Shown here: one piece after another, positions 25,801-40,800 of the stretch | How the letters are laid out: each line of letters begins with the position of its first letter | Position numbering within the stretch: position 1 is the stretch's first letter | Program-made: the position numbers and the translations under genes | Notes under the pieces: model-generated | The model's input: only the letters and a program-made list of their open reading frames with translations | Told to the model about the DNA's origin: nothing | Databases searched by the model: none | Source: Symsagittifera roscoffensis | Taxonomy: Eukaryota > Xenacoelomorpha > Acoela > Convolutidae | Reading direction: 5' to 3' | Assembly (NCBI RefSeq): GCF_963678635.1 | Contig: NC_087071.1 | Location: 28,305,325 to 28,369,324, forward strand | DNA length: 64,000 nt

Positions 25801-28800
25801 ATCCCAGTGAAATCAAGTCACTTCTGCAGCCTCGCGATTGAAATTCACAAGCACCGTGCGCCCATGGAATCTAATCGATTATAATGGATTCCCGAGACAA
25901 AAATAATTCATTTTAATCCATTACAAATGTAAGAACCAGACCACAAAATCGATTATATTGCCATTATAATCGATTATTATTGAAAAAAAAAATCTATTAT
26001 AATCCATTATAATCGATCAAATTCCATTATTTTTGTAACTGAAATCGGTTATTTTTGCAAAGATAATCCACGATTATGTATGAAACAAAAATCCATTATA
26101 ACCCCTTTATTATTGATTATAATCCATTTTTTAGAACTAATTTGGAATAATTTTGCTGAAATTTTGCAAATTTTGCGCGAAATTTGCAAAAGTTTACTAA
26201 ATGCCATGTTCCAACGTCACTCCCTCAAATTCAATCAGAATATGAAAGACAAAAAAAAATTTTTTTTTTGTGAAATGTAACATTTTATGAAACTTACCTA
26301 GCAACTGCACTAAACAGGAAATGAGATAACTCTGAATAAAGTTGGAAATTTCATGAGTAACTTCTTGAAAAATCCATTATAATCGATTATAACTGATTAT
26401 AATGGAATATATTGGCAAAAATATATAGATTATAATCCGTTTTTAATGGATTATAATTGATTATAATGGATTATTTTGACATAAAAAGTTATTATGATTA
26501 TAATTCATTTTTAGGGGATTATAATCGATTATTTTGTAAATTTAAAGGTACTGACCATATTATGACAATATAATCGATTATGATCCGTGGGCGGTCGGTG
26601 CGGGTCACCAGCTTAGTTATTCTATTTTTAAATTTAAAAAAAACATAGGCACCTCTGCCGACTTCGAAGATACATCCGATGTCTGACTCTGTCGAAGAAA
26701 ACTGTTGTCCTGTAGAAGCACGGAGCGTAATTTGTTCACAATTCCACGTCTGGTCCCATTGAAAATCTCCCACAACAAACAGATGTGATCAGAATCCTTG
26801 GAGAACTCACGCAGAATAACAACTTTGTCAGGTAGTCCTAAAAATGTTCTATCTATAATAGATTTCAAATGTCATAGGTAAAAATTCCACTCTTAATTAT
26901 AATTTTCTAGAAAAAATAGCTAGGTTGCGAAGCCAGCGCAAATCCTAGTCTTCCATTCAGAAACGTTTAGGGACCACGGCACTCAAGTCTAAGATTATTT
27001 TTTAACAATTACAAAAATAACTTCTTGTTGTTACCTACATTACTAATTAAAACTAACCTACGAAAACTTTGAAGCGCTGCATTGGTTTATTTTAAACTTG
27101 ATTACCCTTGAAATCCAGGCCTGGAAACCTGCTAGATATTTTTCCGGGAAAACTATGAAATCAATAGTTTCTTAAAGTTATCCTACATCGGTTTATATTG
27201 ATTCAAAGCCATCTCTGAATAAACACTCATTTCAGTTGAATTGGTACAGAGGCAAAGAAAGCGAAGATTTATTTTGAGCTTTGTAAATGTTTTACTTCTC
27301 GATGGTTCTACAAAACACGAGACTTAAGAAGATTTCAGCGGCTTCCAATCTGAAACTTTCCAAGGAATTAGTAATCTGAACACAAGCATATCAATTTTAA
27401 GTCAGCTTGCAGTTGTTTTCTGGGCTCGTGTCCACATATTTACATTACCACTCCGAGGGAGGGGATCAAAAAGAACAGTTCGCTGCTTTATGGAACCTTA
27501 GCTACTAATACTATTTACTACTTACCTGTGATGACATCCCGACTTATAAACCTGATGCTGGGTTGGCCATTCATGCTCAAACTCCTGACCTTCACTGAGT
27601 ACACTGATGCGAACTCAGCTAACTGCACCTCACACGTAAGTTCATCTGAGTTCAAAAAAAGGGGCAAGGTGATTGAGCCATCCTCTAGAACATTCTGAGT
27701 CGACTTAACTTCATTTCCATCTTCCTCGATTTTGAAGATTTCGATTTGGAACCCATTGATTTTCGCAGCTTCGGGGTGATAAAAAGTGACAGCGATTGTT
27801 CGAAGGTCCGATAACAGGTTAACTGACAAATTTTTCGGCGCAATTGGAGCTGTAAAAACAAGAAAGTTCAAAATTCCAAACGATAATTCTATTTGGGAAC
27901 CTTTAAATGATTTCTCAAAATTTGAAACATCTTCATCATAAGTCGCAATGGACCGAAAAGAAATGCGCTAGAGGCTTGAAAATGTTTGTTTGAAGATAAA
28001 GCTTGAAAACCTAAGATTTAAATGGGGTACAATAATGATGGCTGGGTCCCCCATTTAGAGTGGGGGGGGGGGGGGGCGGACGCTTCTCTTTCCCCCTTTT
28101 TTTTTTTACTATTTTGAGATTTCCCTTTTTGGCTGACTGACCCTAAAATTTTTCTAAAGGCGCCTTAGGCGCCAAAATAGACTAATTTTGAGGCGGGAGC
28201 GCGCGCCGAAAAAACGCAATTTTTTTTCGTAAAATTTTCCAAAAACTGCCAAAAAACACCTTTTTTGGCATTTTTTCAAAAAATTGCTTGCGGCGCAGAA
28301 AATTTTGCCAGAATGGGGTCTTCAAAGTAATTTGGGAGAGCTCAGAAAATCACTTTGGTCGATCTAAAAAAAAAGTCGACAAAATTTTTTATTTTGAAAA
28401 AATTATCACTTCGAGAAAATCCTAGATCCGCCCCTGGTTAATGATCTAGTTTTTAGAGATCACATCTGTAACGAATATAGGGAGTGAAGGGATATGATGT
28501 CGGATGCAACAACCTCTATTTTTTTCCTCAGGGACTTTGTTGCTTTCTACGTCGTTCATTTATTTACAGGTAATTTTTCAAAGAAAATTGACATATGGGT
28601 TAAGTAGGCCATGGCAATTATATTTGTTTTGCTTACCTTACCCTGAAAAACCCCCTATTTAAACCATAAAATTGATGCTAATGATACTTCGAGGGAAAAA
28701 GAAAAACAACCGACAAATTGCTTTGTTTAAAACCTATATTAACTTAACAAAATACTACCCAAACTACCGAAATTTCAAGAACAAATTGGTAGAATGATTA

Positions 28801-31800
28801 GCATTCTGGTAAAATACTAAACTTACATAACATGTTACTCGGACTTGAAAATGTTTCACTTGCCTGTATCTTGGGTGATAGTAACTGGTTTTGACCTCAC
28901 TTGACCTTGAGGGTCTGCGACTGCGAAGACAGAAACTGTATATTCAGTGCCAGGCACCAAATCAGTGGCAATGTAGCTCAAGTATCCATCACTAAAATTA
29001 AGTTCGACTGAGACAACTTATAAACGAGAAAAATGACCAAAAACATAAAAAGTTTTCTTTTTTTTGGGTAAGATGTTCGTTTTGTTTTTGTCGCATTTTT
29101 TCTCGGTTACCTAACTTCGATTCTACGGAACAATCTTTAAGAACTAAAAAAAAAGTTGGCCAGAGGCCCCTGACTTTTAGATGCGGAAATGAAAACAATT
29201 TGATTTCAACATCAATCAAAAGCACGTGTTGTACTTGGTATAAATAGTTTTCTGAACAAAATTTGTCACCTTGTGAAATATTTTCTGAGCCGTCTTGTAG
29301 AATCTTTGGTTTGCATTTTTTATATAGATTGGCCTATTCAAGAAACGAAACTCGTTTACAAAATCAAAACAACTGAACTGATTTGTTTTTTTTTGCTGAT
29401 CAAAGCTTCTATGCAATGTGGTATAGTAAATTTTTAAGTATTCTACTACGAATGCTATTCTAACGTACAGAATATAATGGAAAAAATTCGAAGAACCGGT
29501 ACTAACATTTTCTGCGAATGTATGATATCGCCATTCAATGAGACTTCAACTAGAAAGTTGTCAAAATATCCAACAGAAGGAGGCAGCCAAGACACGCTGA
29601 GAGATGTTTCTTCCACCATATAGACGTCTAATTGCTCCACTGGGTAGGGAGCTGAAAAAATTTATTATAAACAACAATTGCTTGACATTTTCTTTTTGAT
29701 ACCATTAAACGACCATAATGACTTCCATTTATAAAAACAGCGTAAAAATTAAAAATTCCTTCAATTTCATCACTAATTTAGAATATATCAAGGAAAACAG
29801 GTTTGTTTTAAGATTTTCGAATTTTTTTGCAGATTAATTCTATTTAAAAAAAAAACATTTATTCCCAACGAAGCTCTGAACATAGTTTGCAAAACTAGTT
29901 TTCCTGGAGTAAAACTAAACTATTTACTACTTTAGGGAAAACTTTAAGTTATAGGATGACTCACTTGCTCTAATCAACCGAAACTAGACCAAAATTCAAA
30001 AAATTTTCTTGACACAAAAAAGTTTTCCTGAAGTCTTAGAGAGTTCGTTCATATCACTCCTGAAAGAATTTTAGAATGAAAGGTTACTTGAGTCATTCAG
30101 ATGATTTTTCAAGGAAATAGATTTTGATTGAAAAACAAGATCAGTCTGCTTGCTCACTTTATTCTCTCGAATTTAGACCAAAAATGAAAAAATTTTAAAA
30201 CCAGTTTTTCTCAAAACTGAGAAAAATACGATTGAACGAACTTTAGATGATATTTTACTCAAATCACCACAGTTATGAGTGTCGCACCTGAATTTTCATG
30301 GAAAAAAAACAAAAAAACTAAAACACTCCTGAAGATGAAATTCCTTCCCATTTTCAGTGTGTATAACTTTCAAAGTTTTTATTCCAATAACATTTCGAGG
30401 CCAAACTGTGCACTGGATAGACACACAATTTTGTGTCTGTATGTTCCTGGGTTCCAGAGACAAGTCTTTAAACATGTTAAAAGTTTGTCGGAACGATCCA
30501 AGGAAATTAAAGAACAAAAGAAGAACCAAGGGAGCGCCCTTTTTACGGAATCCACTTACGATGCACAAAATGCATAGTTTGGCCTCGTAATGAAATCAGA
30601 ATTTCATATAATCACGGATTGAGTTTTCGACTGAATGCTTAGACCAAAATGCTGAGGACAGTGGCACCTAATTTAACGCAATATCATGTTTGACGAACTC
30701 ATTTGCGCAAGTTTCAGCTCGACCCTTTCGACCGTAATTGGTTATAACTCAAGCAAGTTCATCGCTTCCTAGTATGATTAAACTTATTTCAGCAAAACAA
30801 GATTCAAATCAACCTTTTTGATTTCAATTGTTTAATTTTGAACGAGTTTGACCATATGCAATTTAGTCGATAAGAAAATTACAATTTATGCTTTTTGCGT
30901 GACATTTTGTGGAAATCGTTGACCAGAAAAAGCAAAAAAACTCATTGACTTCAAAAAGCGATGAGATGATTTTTTAATCCTCAATTTCGTTTCATCTTGG
31001 TTACAAAGTTTGTAACTAACAATTAGGAATTGGAAAAAAAAATCAACGCGCCTAAATTTTTTTTTTACCGCGGGAGCCCTCCCCGCATCCAATTTTAAGC
31101 AAAAATAATCGATTATAATATGATTTTAGTACCAGTCTTACAGAAATTGAGAAAAATGTTGAGTTTAAGCAATTAATTATCGATTATAATCTCTCATTTT
31201 GAAGTCAAATATAATCAATTATAATACATTACAATCGATTATAACCGATTATTTTTATCCAAATTTCTAATTTATTTGTTTTGCAGAAAAAATCCATTAT
31301 AATCGATTATAATTTGTTATAAACCCTTTTGTTTTCCAATTGTGTCTTAGATCTTCCACTTGAGTTGCTTATCTTTCATGTTTTTTGTAGACAGAGCTTT
31401 TTGTTTTATGTAGAAATGGGAAAATTGTTTTAACAGTTTTCAAATCAAGTAAATTTTAAAACGTCTCTTTTTTATTCTTGATTATAGTTGTTTCATGATT
31501 CATATTTTGAGTTTTTTTACCAACAAAATATCAGCACACTGCTTTAGTTTCATGATTTATATAGAGGAGTAATATTTCACCGCGGGATTCTTGCAACTAG
31601 CTTGAGCGGATCTCTCTGAAATTTTTGTTTCGTGGTAAACTTTGTGTTCAAATGATCCAAAGAATGACAAGACATCTCATTTTACAGATTTTCGACAGAA
31701 AAAAGGATTTTAATCTATTATAATAGATTATAATTGATAATAAGAGATTATAAGAGATTTTCGGAAAAATTATAATCAATTATAATTGATTATAATTTAT

Positions 31801-34800
31801 TACGAGGTCACGAAAAATGTTAAATGTTATCATTATTATAGATACGATTAACTATAAATTTTGATGAAAGTACAACTATAAATGTAATATAATCGACTAT
31901 TTTCTCTTTTTACGGAGTGCGGGTCCTTAGGTATTAAAGTTTTAAGTGATCTTTTTGAAAATTGAAAAATAAATTGCTATTATTTCCAACAATTTCTTTA
32001 AACGACTTTGAGCGTTTTCAATTTAACTTAGTTCAATTTTTGTTTCGATTTTTTTTGTTTTTATGCTTCTTTTTATTTAGCCCTGCGCAACTTTGGTTTT
32101 TTTCCTAACATGGAATCTCCTAACTGGAGTGGAAACAAGTTTCTAAACCTCCAAGCCTACCTTCACCTGACCCATATTTTGTAAATGGAGCTGCTTTATG
32201 CTGTTGTAATTATCAATTCACGCAAAGTCTGGGATAAAACTCAAATAAAAAATGGTCTTCTTGCCTTCATAATGATAAACAAATGTGCGTTCTGATTCTG
32301 AAAATCCAGTTCGAGTGAATATTTCCACTTCAGATCTCAAACCCGGTTCCCAGTTCTCAGGTGCTACAACTTCCGAGCTGAACAGGATTTCGCCTGAATC
32401 TTCCGATACAGATACACAAGAGGCAGTTCTGCACTCGGAAGATGCCGTGTTCTTTATTAGGGTTTCCTGGCCCTTGATCATCAGTTTCAGGTCGTTATCT
32501 AAAAAGAATGATTTCATACATAAATTGTAGAAAATTTTCAAATCATTACATTGAAGCTGAAACCTGTATTGTTTCTCACAGTTTAATGGCTAATAACTTT
32601 ATTGTAAAGAAAGTTAACTTCGATATTTTTGAGATTTATTTTAATTGAAACTTCAGCGTTTTTTTACTGATTTCATAAAAAAAATCTAACAAGCAAAGGG
32701 TATTTACATACACCTATTTAGATCAACCGTCTCTCATCCAATCAAGGCATTTGAAGTGATCGTTTTTTTCGCAAAAAGCAGCAGTCTGAGATTTGGTGAT
32801 ATCTGATACATGTATTTTAAAAACAAAAAATCAAAAAAATCTCACTGTCAATAACTGTGATGTCTGGAACTGAGTGAGTCACTAATACACTGATGAACTC
32901 AGCGGCAGTTAGCTGGCTCAATGTCGCACTTATGTTCACCCCCCTCCCCTCTGCTGTGCGTCTAATCTTGACTCCCCTCCCCTCTGCTGTGGCGTTCTCG
33001 TTTTCAACAACAAAGGTCAAGTTGCTCGTCAGTTCGTTCAATGGTTGAGGAACTAAACTCACAAAACTCTCCTGTGCTTCTAAATTTGATGCAAAGCGAT
33101 CTTGATGCAAAGCGATACTTATTCTTTTGCAAACATTTCAGCATAGGTACACATGTAGAACGATCATGAACTTTTCATGAAACTATTTTAGCGTGAATTA
33201 AAAACATCGCGAAACTTTTGTTAAATCTGATTGTTTTTCAAGTTTCTTATTGTTTTTTTATTATGAAAAATGGGCAAAGTGTGGGTCATTATTACCAATA
33301 GGAGCACAGCTTGTTAGAGTTCTATTCCTTATTGTAGTATTAGTGCACGCGTCAATTGGAGCAACGACAAAACAAACGAAGATTCCAGACGGCAATTGGT
33401 CCATTTCCAGCTCATTTGAAGCATCCACCCTTTTGGTTGAACTTTTGGCTTCTATTTGTTCTCGAGAGAGAAAAATTGGAATGAAGTCGGTGTCTTGAAT
33501 ATGAGAAGTCAATTCTAATTGGTCAACCGGACAAATCTCAGATGAATTTGTAAGATAACTGTGTTCGCTCCTTTCGACAACCAAAGTAGCAGATACTGAT
33601 GTGATCTTTGTGGTTGCCAGATTTCCATCCAAATTTGCTGAAAACAAAAATAAAAAACTACCAAAGGACTTTATATTTTGAGTCGAGATAACACGCCTAA
33701 CCTTTTACTTTTACTTTTTTACCTTTTATTTTACTTTTCAAATAATTAGAGATACTTTTGGCTTAAAACTAAATACCATTTCATATATGAAAAAAGACTG
33801 CGGCTTCCTATTTAATAAAAAACCACACTATATAGGCAACATCTTGCAAGAATGCACTTTTTTTGCGATTTATGGAGCGCAACTCAAAATGGTTTGACTG
33901 GTTATGATTATTTGAAAAGAAAGCATCACTTTAGGATCGGAAAGAAAAAAAAATATTTCAATTAAGCACAAATCTTATACTTGACAATGATTTTAGCGCC
34001 AATTTTCAGTGCCTTTTCAGTTGACCATTCAATTAACCAAAGTATTTAATTGGAACTAACACATGGTAAATACGAGAGTCTGGGGTCCGATTCGTCTATG
34101 AAAGCTGTACATGTACACTTCTACTTCATACATTTCGCCGGGAATCAAACTGGTCGCGTTGAACTCTGAAATACAAAAAAAAATGATGAAAATCAAAGAA
34201 GCAACAAAAGCTAGAATTTTTGGCTTTTTACCGCCACTTTTTTTGGTTTACACACTGAAAATTAAATTCTTTGGGATAACATCATCAATTAATATAATAC
34301 ACTAATTAAGTTTGTGTGTTTGTAATCCAACTTTTTCTAGGAAAGTTCATAAGAATATGAGGCGAGTGTCATTGACCTAATCTGGGGTTTTTTCAGTTCT
34401 ACACCTTTAAATAGTGGAAAATTAAAATGAATATTTTTAAAACAAAATTGAATCGAAGAAAAGCAAGATGGTTCGTTTCCCTTAGATCGGTATATATATC
34501 GTTATAATGAGTGGTGATGAGACCAATTTTGAGCCAAAAGATATTGTTATTCATTAACAAACTATAGTCCATTTAGTAGAATTCCCGCTGAAACATCTGT
34601 TTTACTCGCAATTGTTGATTGGTTTTATAGGTGGCGTCCCTCATCACGGAGTAAGCTAATGTTGAAACATCATTTTCAGATTTTTTCAGCCAATAAAAAT
34701 GGGTCTTCAAAAATTCTATAGATTTTGCGAGGTCTAAAAAAAAACGAAATAAATTCTAACCATTATAATACAAAATAACTGATTAGAAAATAAGCAGACA

Positions 34801-37800
34801 AGAATTTTTCAAATAATGGAAAATAAAAGTAGGAAATGAAAAAAACTTTAACTCATATTTTAAGAAAAGTAAACAAAAAACAAAAGAAGTTTTGTATACT
34901 TGCGCGAAATTTACAGCAAAATTTCACAGTGCTGTCATATTTCTTTTTCTGTTAATAATGACTTCGGTTTTGTGCCAGAGTCATCTAGCCAGAAGGAACT
35001 TCTAACAATTCTGAATAGTTAGGAGTTTTCCATCATTTGGTCCATTTCATAATGAGAATATCCCCCGTCTTTGTACAAGCATTCAAAATTTGAATAGTAT
35101 GCAGCAGTAGTTCAGTTGTTTTTTAAGATCAAGTATACTTGAATAGGAAATTGAGTTGAATATGTTTTTTTTCTTCGAGATAAGATACCAAGATACAGTG
35201 TTTATCTAGAGAGCGCAGGGCCAAATGTGCAAAAATCTTTTATCAAAAGGGCATTTTCAAATCATCAAAATGGTCTGATTTAGCGCTTATTTCGCTTGAT
35301 TTATTTTTGATTGGCTGACAAAAGTTCGCTTTTGGTTCTTTTGGCAAAAAAAAATGAAGAGTGAAATTGAGAACTAATCAATCCTCCTACTGATCAGTTT
35401 TCACAAACGAATTCTTTTCTCTCTTGAGCAAAAAACTAATTTTTGTGGATTGGTTAGTACTCATTTTCACTCTTCAGCGTTCTCTGCCAAAAAAAAAACC
35501 GAAAGCAAAAAGTTGTCAGCCAATGGTATTTCTGTAATCAGAACGTCAAGCGACTTAAATTTTTGTGCAGTCATGGGTCTTTTAATTGAATTTCAACTTC
35601 AAAAAATAATAGAGAGAGGTTGTTATATCCGTTAATTTTAATTAATTTTTTGACTACCTGTTGTTTCCACCACTGTTGGCTGCTGCCCGTTGATCACTAT
35701 TTCAAAATAGTCGTACAAGTTGGAAGAGACAGTCCAAAAGAGGCGAACTGACTTGCCGGCCACCAGAGTCTGGAATGAGATAGGTCCCAACTCCGGTGCA
35801 GAGGGTTCTAAAAGTTAGAATTGAAGAAGAATTCTATCAAAGAAATTTATTATTTGTTAATGTATCTTCGGAATGATTCTCTACACTGAATCCTATAAAC
35901 CATTCTGAAATTGAGCTTTCAGAGAGACGCCACACGCCACAAAACAGCGTAGAAAAATTGATTGTTTTTTTTTTCAGTCTGAGTAAATTTACATTTTTGC
36001 TATTTGCGGGGGTTTTCTTTAGATATAACACATTTCTAAAAAAAATTAATTTCGAATGGATTTTTTTGAAGTCTGAAACGATGTTTCCGAGAATTCAAAA
36101 TTTTGGAAAAGAATCGAAATTTGGCACCGAATTAAAGCGCCTAAAAAGCATACGCAAAGTAATTTTGACAGTTATTATTTTGTATTCTCTACTTGTTTTT
36201 GTTTAAAAAAATTCGACTTAATTTTAAAATTGTGAAAAAAAGTTGGAATTATATCGTCAAAATTGTTTTTTTTTCTAATTTTTTTTTGTCAAAAAAAGTT
36301 TTATATGAAATGTTTTTGTTCCGCCGTATATGTCAATTCAAAACAGAAGTTGAGCAATTCAAAACAGAAGTTGAGATAGCAGAATTTATATCAAGAAAAA
36401 TGATTAGCGAACACAGATGTTTTCAAAAATCAGGCACGGGGTACGCCATACAATAAAAAATCTGATGTTCATTATGCAAAACAACTTTTTTGAATTCTTT
36501 ACAGTAATGAAACGTAAATTGGATGTTGAACTTATTTGAAAACACAATTTTTCAAATCTAATCAATGGTTTAAAAACGTAAGCTTGAGATTGTAAACTGA
36601 ATCATTAATTTTTGTGAAAAAAAAAGCTTAATATTAGCGTGCAACACAAAAAACTAAAAAGATTTTGCCTCGTCAATTTAAACGCCAGCCTCATTTTAAA
36701 ATTTAACTACAAAATTGATCTTCAGTGTCAGTAAATTTTACAAAAATGATCGATCATATTGTTATTTACGTAATTTAATTGAAGTTGTCTATGGATCCGG
36801 ATGGCAACTGAAACCTTCACAAAATGTGGAAGAATTTTTTTTCTGGGGATTTCACTGAAGAATTTTGACGTCGATGCTTTATCAAAACTTACCAGAACAG
36901 TGGCCATGGAAATCGTATCAGCAAGAAGGAACCAATGATTGCATGGTATTGTCAAATAGTGTTGTTAAAAGTTATACTTCACGTTGAGTAAGCATTATAG
37001 GTTACTTTGATTTGTCAAAAATACAGAATTGATTTCTGTTTTAAAAATCAAAAAATATATAGCAATGCAACCAGCTGCAAAAAAAATCGATAACAAACTG
37101 CTTTAAAAAATTTAAAAACGTATCTTATATGGTAAGCAACTTCACGAAAACACGTCTAGAAAAACAAGTGCCGGATATTTTTTGGCCCTCATTTATCCCC
37201 ACAACTGCCCCTCAATCACTTATAGTAGAGCGATAACTAAACCGACAATGTTTGTGTGACTTCTGTTGAGTTAAAAACGAAATGATTGTAATTGAATAAT
37301 TTTTGGAAAAGTATTGTTTGAACTAAGTAAAATAAGGTCACAAAATCAATGACTAGAGTGGAAAAAATTGAAGCCAAAAGAAGCCTGAAAGCGGAATTTT
37401 TTTTTCCAGAAAAAATATCAGATTCAGTAATTTTACAAACTACAAGAATAAAGGAAAAAAGTTTTCAGTTATACCAAAATCGAAATCGGTGATCTAGAAT
37501 AATTCAACAATTAATAGGCCAACATTCTTTTATCAATTAAAAAAAAAACTCCCTCTCAAAAATTCCCTCTAAGTAAACACCCAGACAAAATCTGGCTACG
37601 GCAAACTTTCCCACTGAAAGGGAAAATAAATTTCAGTGCATTTTTCAATGTTTGCGATTTTCATTGTTGTGCTTGTTGTTGATAATATCAGATAACAAAA
37701 CTTGAAATCCAACAAACACCCTGGGCATTTAAGAAGGATCACGTTCGTTGTTTAAGATCTATCAAACATCTTTTCTTGGTACTTGCCAAAATATTTTTTC

Positions 37801-40800
37801 TTGGAACAAATTTGATGTTCCTATGTTCAAAATAAAAAAATAACTAAAAGAAAATTTGTCTTCATGTGGTTTTTTTGCGGCTAAAAATTTCTAATTGTAA
37901 GCTACTAATAACAAATCATTCCAAATTGAACTGACGCACTCTAACTGATACAAACACTAACTGAACTGTGTTCAGAACACCAAAAAAAAGCACCATTTTG
38001 TACATGCCAATGCACAAAATAAATGAGAGTATTAACCTTTGATTCATTTTTTTTCAATAACCTAGAATGTATGAAATGGCTTGCATAGGATATGATTAGT
38101 ATTGTATCGTGTCCCAAATTTGATGGAGGTTCCTTTTTATGCTAGAGTCCTTTCTTAGGGGAGTCCCCATGTTGAAAGAAAGCCCTAGGATGGAGGTATC
38201 AAAATCTGTTAATGGTCACCTTTTAGCGAATTCGTGAATCAATGATATGGACCTATACTTACATCTGAGAACCCCGCATTGCCAAGGTTAGCTTAACAAC
38301 AGGGCCACAATTCAAAGTTTGTGTCTTTGAATTTTTGTTCAAATTAGTTGAACGGTTCAATTTAAATCAGTCTAAGTTTTTTAGCATGCGAATGTTCAAA
38401 CTGTTCTCAAAGCCTGGTTGCAATTTTATGGAAGAGAAAAATTTCGACAACGTAGCCTAACTGTTGTAGCGGTAATCTGTTTCGATCAAATAAACTTTTT
38501 TTGCTGAAATGTTTTGTTTATGTAATCTAGAAGTTCGTCGCTAGGTGTCAAGTTTTTACTTTGTTGTACATCATTATTCTGTGATGTATGAACCGTTTTC
38601 TGTTTTTCAGTATCAAATCATACAGTGAGACATGTAGTCTGTAAATTTTTTTATTTGCATCCAGACATTCGTTCTTGATTTTTCTTCTCATTTTTACTTT
38701 TTACTTGAAAATTACTAATTTTGAACAAATTTTTTCACCAATTTAGTTTCATCAACTTGTTTTTATGAGAAACCACCAGTCTTGGTTAATTTGGCAAGAA
38801 AAAATTCCGCCAGATTTTGGCTTGATTATCGTGGTTTTTTGAGCAGTATACTATTAAACATTTTAACGACCTCCTGAAGTATGATTGCATGGTCATTTGT
38901 TACCAAGAAGGTATTAATCTGTACAATAATTTTCTACGCATAAACCTATGCTTTGTCACTCCTTGTTTGAAAGTATTTGTTTTCTCATCTATAATAATCA
39001 GAAGGTAATTACTTCTATGCTGATCAGCAATCAAGGCAGAAGAAAGACACCAAAATATAAAAACCAGAAGATATGAACTGCGTTTAGATTAAGTAGTCAA
39101 ACAAACTACGAACAAATGACCATCTGATAAACTTCACAATTCGAATGATCAGTATCTTTTTGGCCAGTAAACTTTGCTGTTTTTAGTGAGTATTCTGTTA
39201 TCACATCTTAATTCTATGTTAATTCGAACCTCAGCTTTATAAACTAAGTTTCAAATAAAATAGATTTTTTTCTTGAAAGACGTTTGACGGTTTTTATGAC
39301 TGACTGAAACACACTATTATCCAGCTAATAAAAAAAATTTAGCTTTCATCCTTGAGCTTTATAAGACCGCGCAAAAAATCGTTAGAAAAGTACGCTATCA
39401 TCTTTCATAATTGAAAAGTTTGTTAAATAAGCAAAAAAAATTGAAACAAAAACTAGAAGTTAACACGTTCAGAGTTTTACCTAAAATAGTTTAGTAGTGA
39501 TTTTTACTTATTTATCTGTGTTCTACGTTATATTTCACAATTTTCTGATCATGTAACTGCACAGAAATTTTTCTTATAAAACTTCTTAAGCTTTGGCAAT
39601 TTTTCTTCATTATTGATTTTTTCTTACGTTTGAAGTTTTTTAAATGTCACTTGTTTACGGCCGGTCTTCAGCAATCATTCTTTTGTAGAATTATATATAT
39701 GATTTAAATTGTTTTGTCTGGAATTTTCTACTGCTTTTGGCAAATATTTTTTTCTACGATGTTCTGCTAGGCTACCAAGATTCTGTTACGCTACGCTACC
39801 AAAGCTACGCTATCCGGGACACAATATAAATCTACTATTTTGAAAAACTTAGTTTCTTGTTTTCCTTTGATTTCTTTATAAAAAATCGATCAACTAACTG
39901 CACATGTTGTTTCTGTCATCATGAAAGCAGTCCAAGAAATTCTCTTCACTGTCTTTGCATTGTAGAGTGTCTTTGCTAGTGACTGGAATGCATGTGTTGT
40001 ACTTCCGTCCATTGTGTTCAAATGGAATCCTGCACAACTTGTCCAAACTCTCGGCAGGACAGAAGCCGCATTTTTCTAAATACGAGCAAAAACTTGTGAA
40101 GTTTTTATTAGGGAATTGTGAAAAACTGTTTATGCAGTTTTCTTCTATAAAATAAACAAAAAAAGTTGAAGAAAAAAAGCAAGCTCACCCATTACCGCGT
40201 ATCTCTGCTGTTCTGAAAACAAAGTGGAACTTGTTGAGCGACTATTGAGTTATTTTGATTATTTTTTATATTTAAATGACGAACCCAAATCACGTTTGAT
40301 GAACTCCTCATTTTCCCCTGAAACAATAATAAATATATGAGTTATTTTTCCGAAAATAAGCGGGTTTAGCCGCCAGAAAGCTGAAAAATTTTATTAAGAC
40401 TGTTTTGTAATAGCTCCATGAATAATAAAAAATGATATTTTTAGCTTCAGGCATCCTGATAAGAAGATCAAATTACTTGCGTCACTTTAATTTGAACCGA
40501 TTCAATCCGCTGCTTACGAGTGTCTTAAGAATGCGCTAGATGGCACTTTAATTTTTGCATTTGAGCTCCAAACATCAAATATTTCATGTGAAAAAAAAAC
40601 TTTGCCGTCGAAAACCTTTACGTAAAAGTCAAAACTGACTGCACGAAAAACTAACCCGAGCATAAATATTGCGTATTCTCCGAACGACGAAATAATCGAT
40701 AATAAACTAACTTATAAATTGACCATTTTCTTGTACTAAACTTGCACAAAAGTATTCATTCGATCACGCTTTAAGGCCTTTAATCTTATGGATTCGAAAA

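Larger units (their letters stand above)
29652..32264 (-). other. FN3 gene intron with two repeat elements
   Basis: It holds the 192-bp MITE at 30396-30587 and an AT-rich fold-back region at about 31070-31925. No exon is seen. The intron would use the GC donor at 32259-32264. Confidence 0.55.

Noticed and set aside
30275..30590. Overlapping open frames on both strands
   Set aside because: They cover the 192-bp MITE and share no protein-like features.
38100..39830. Possible transposon ended by GTGTCCC and GGGACAC
   Set aside because: The inverted match is only about seven to nine bases, there is no target duplication, and the interior has no ORF. Chance is likely.
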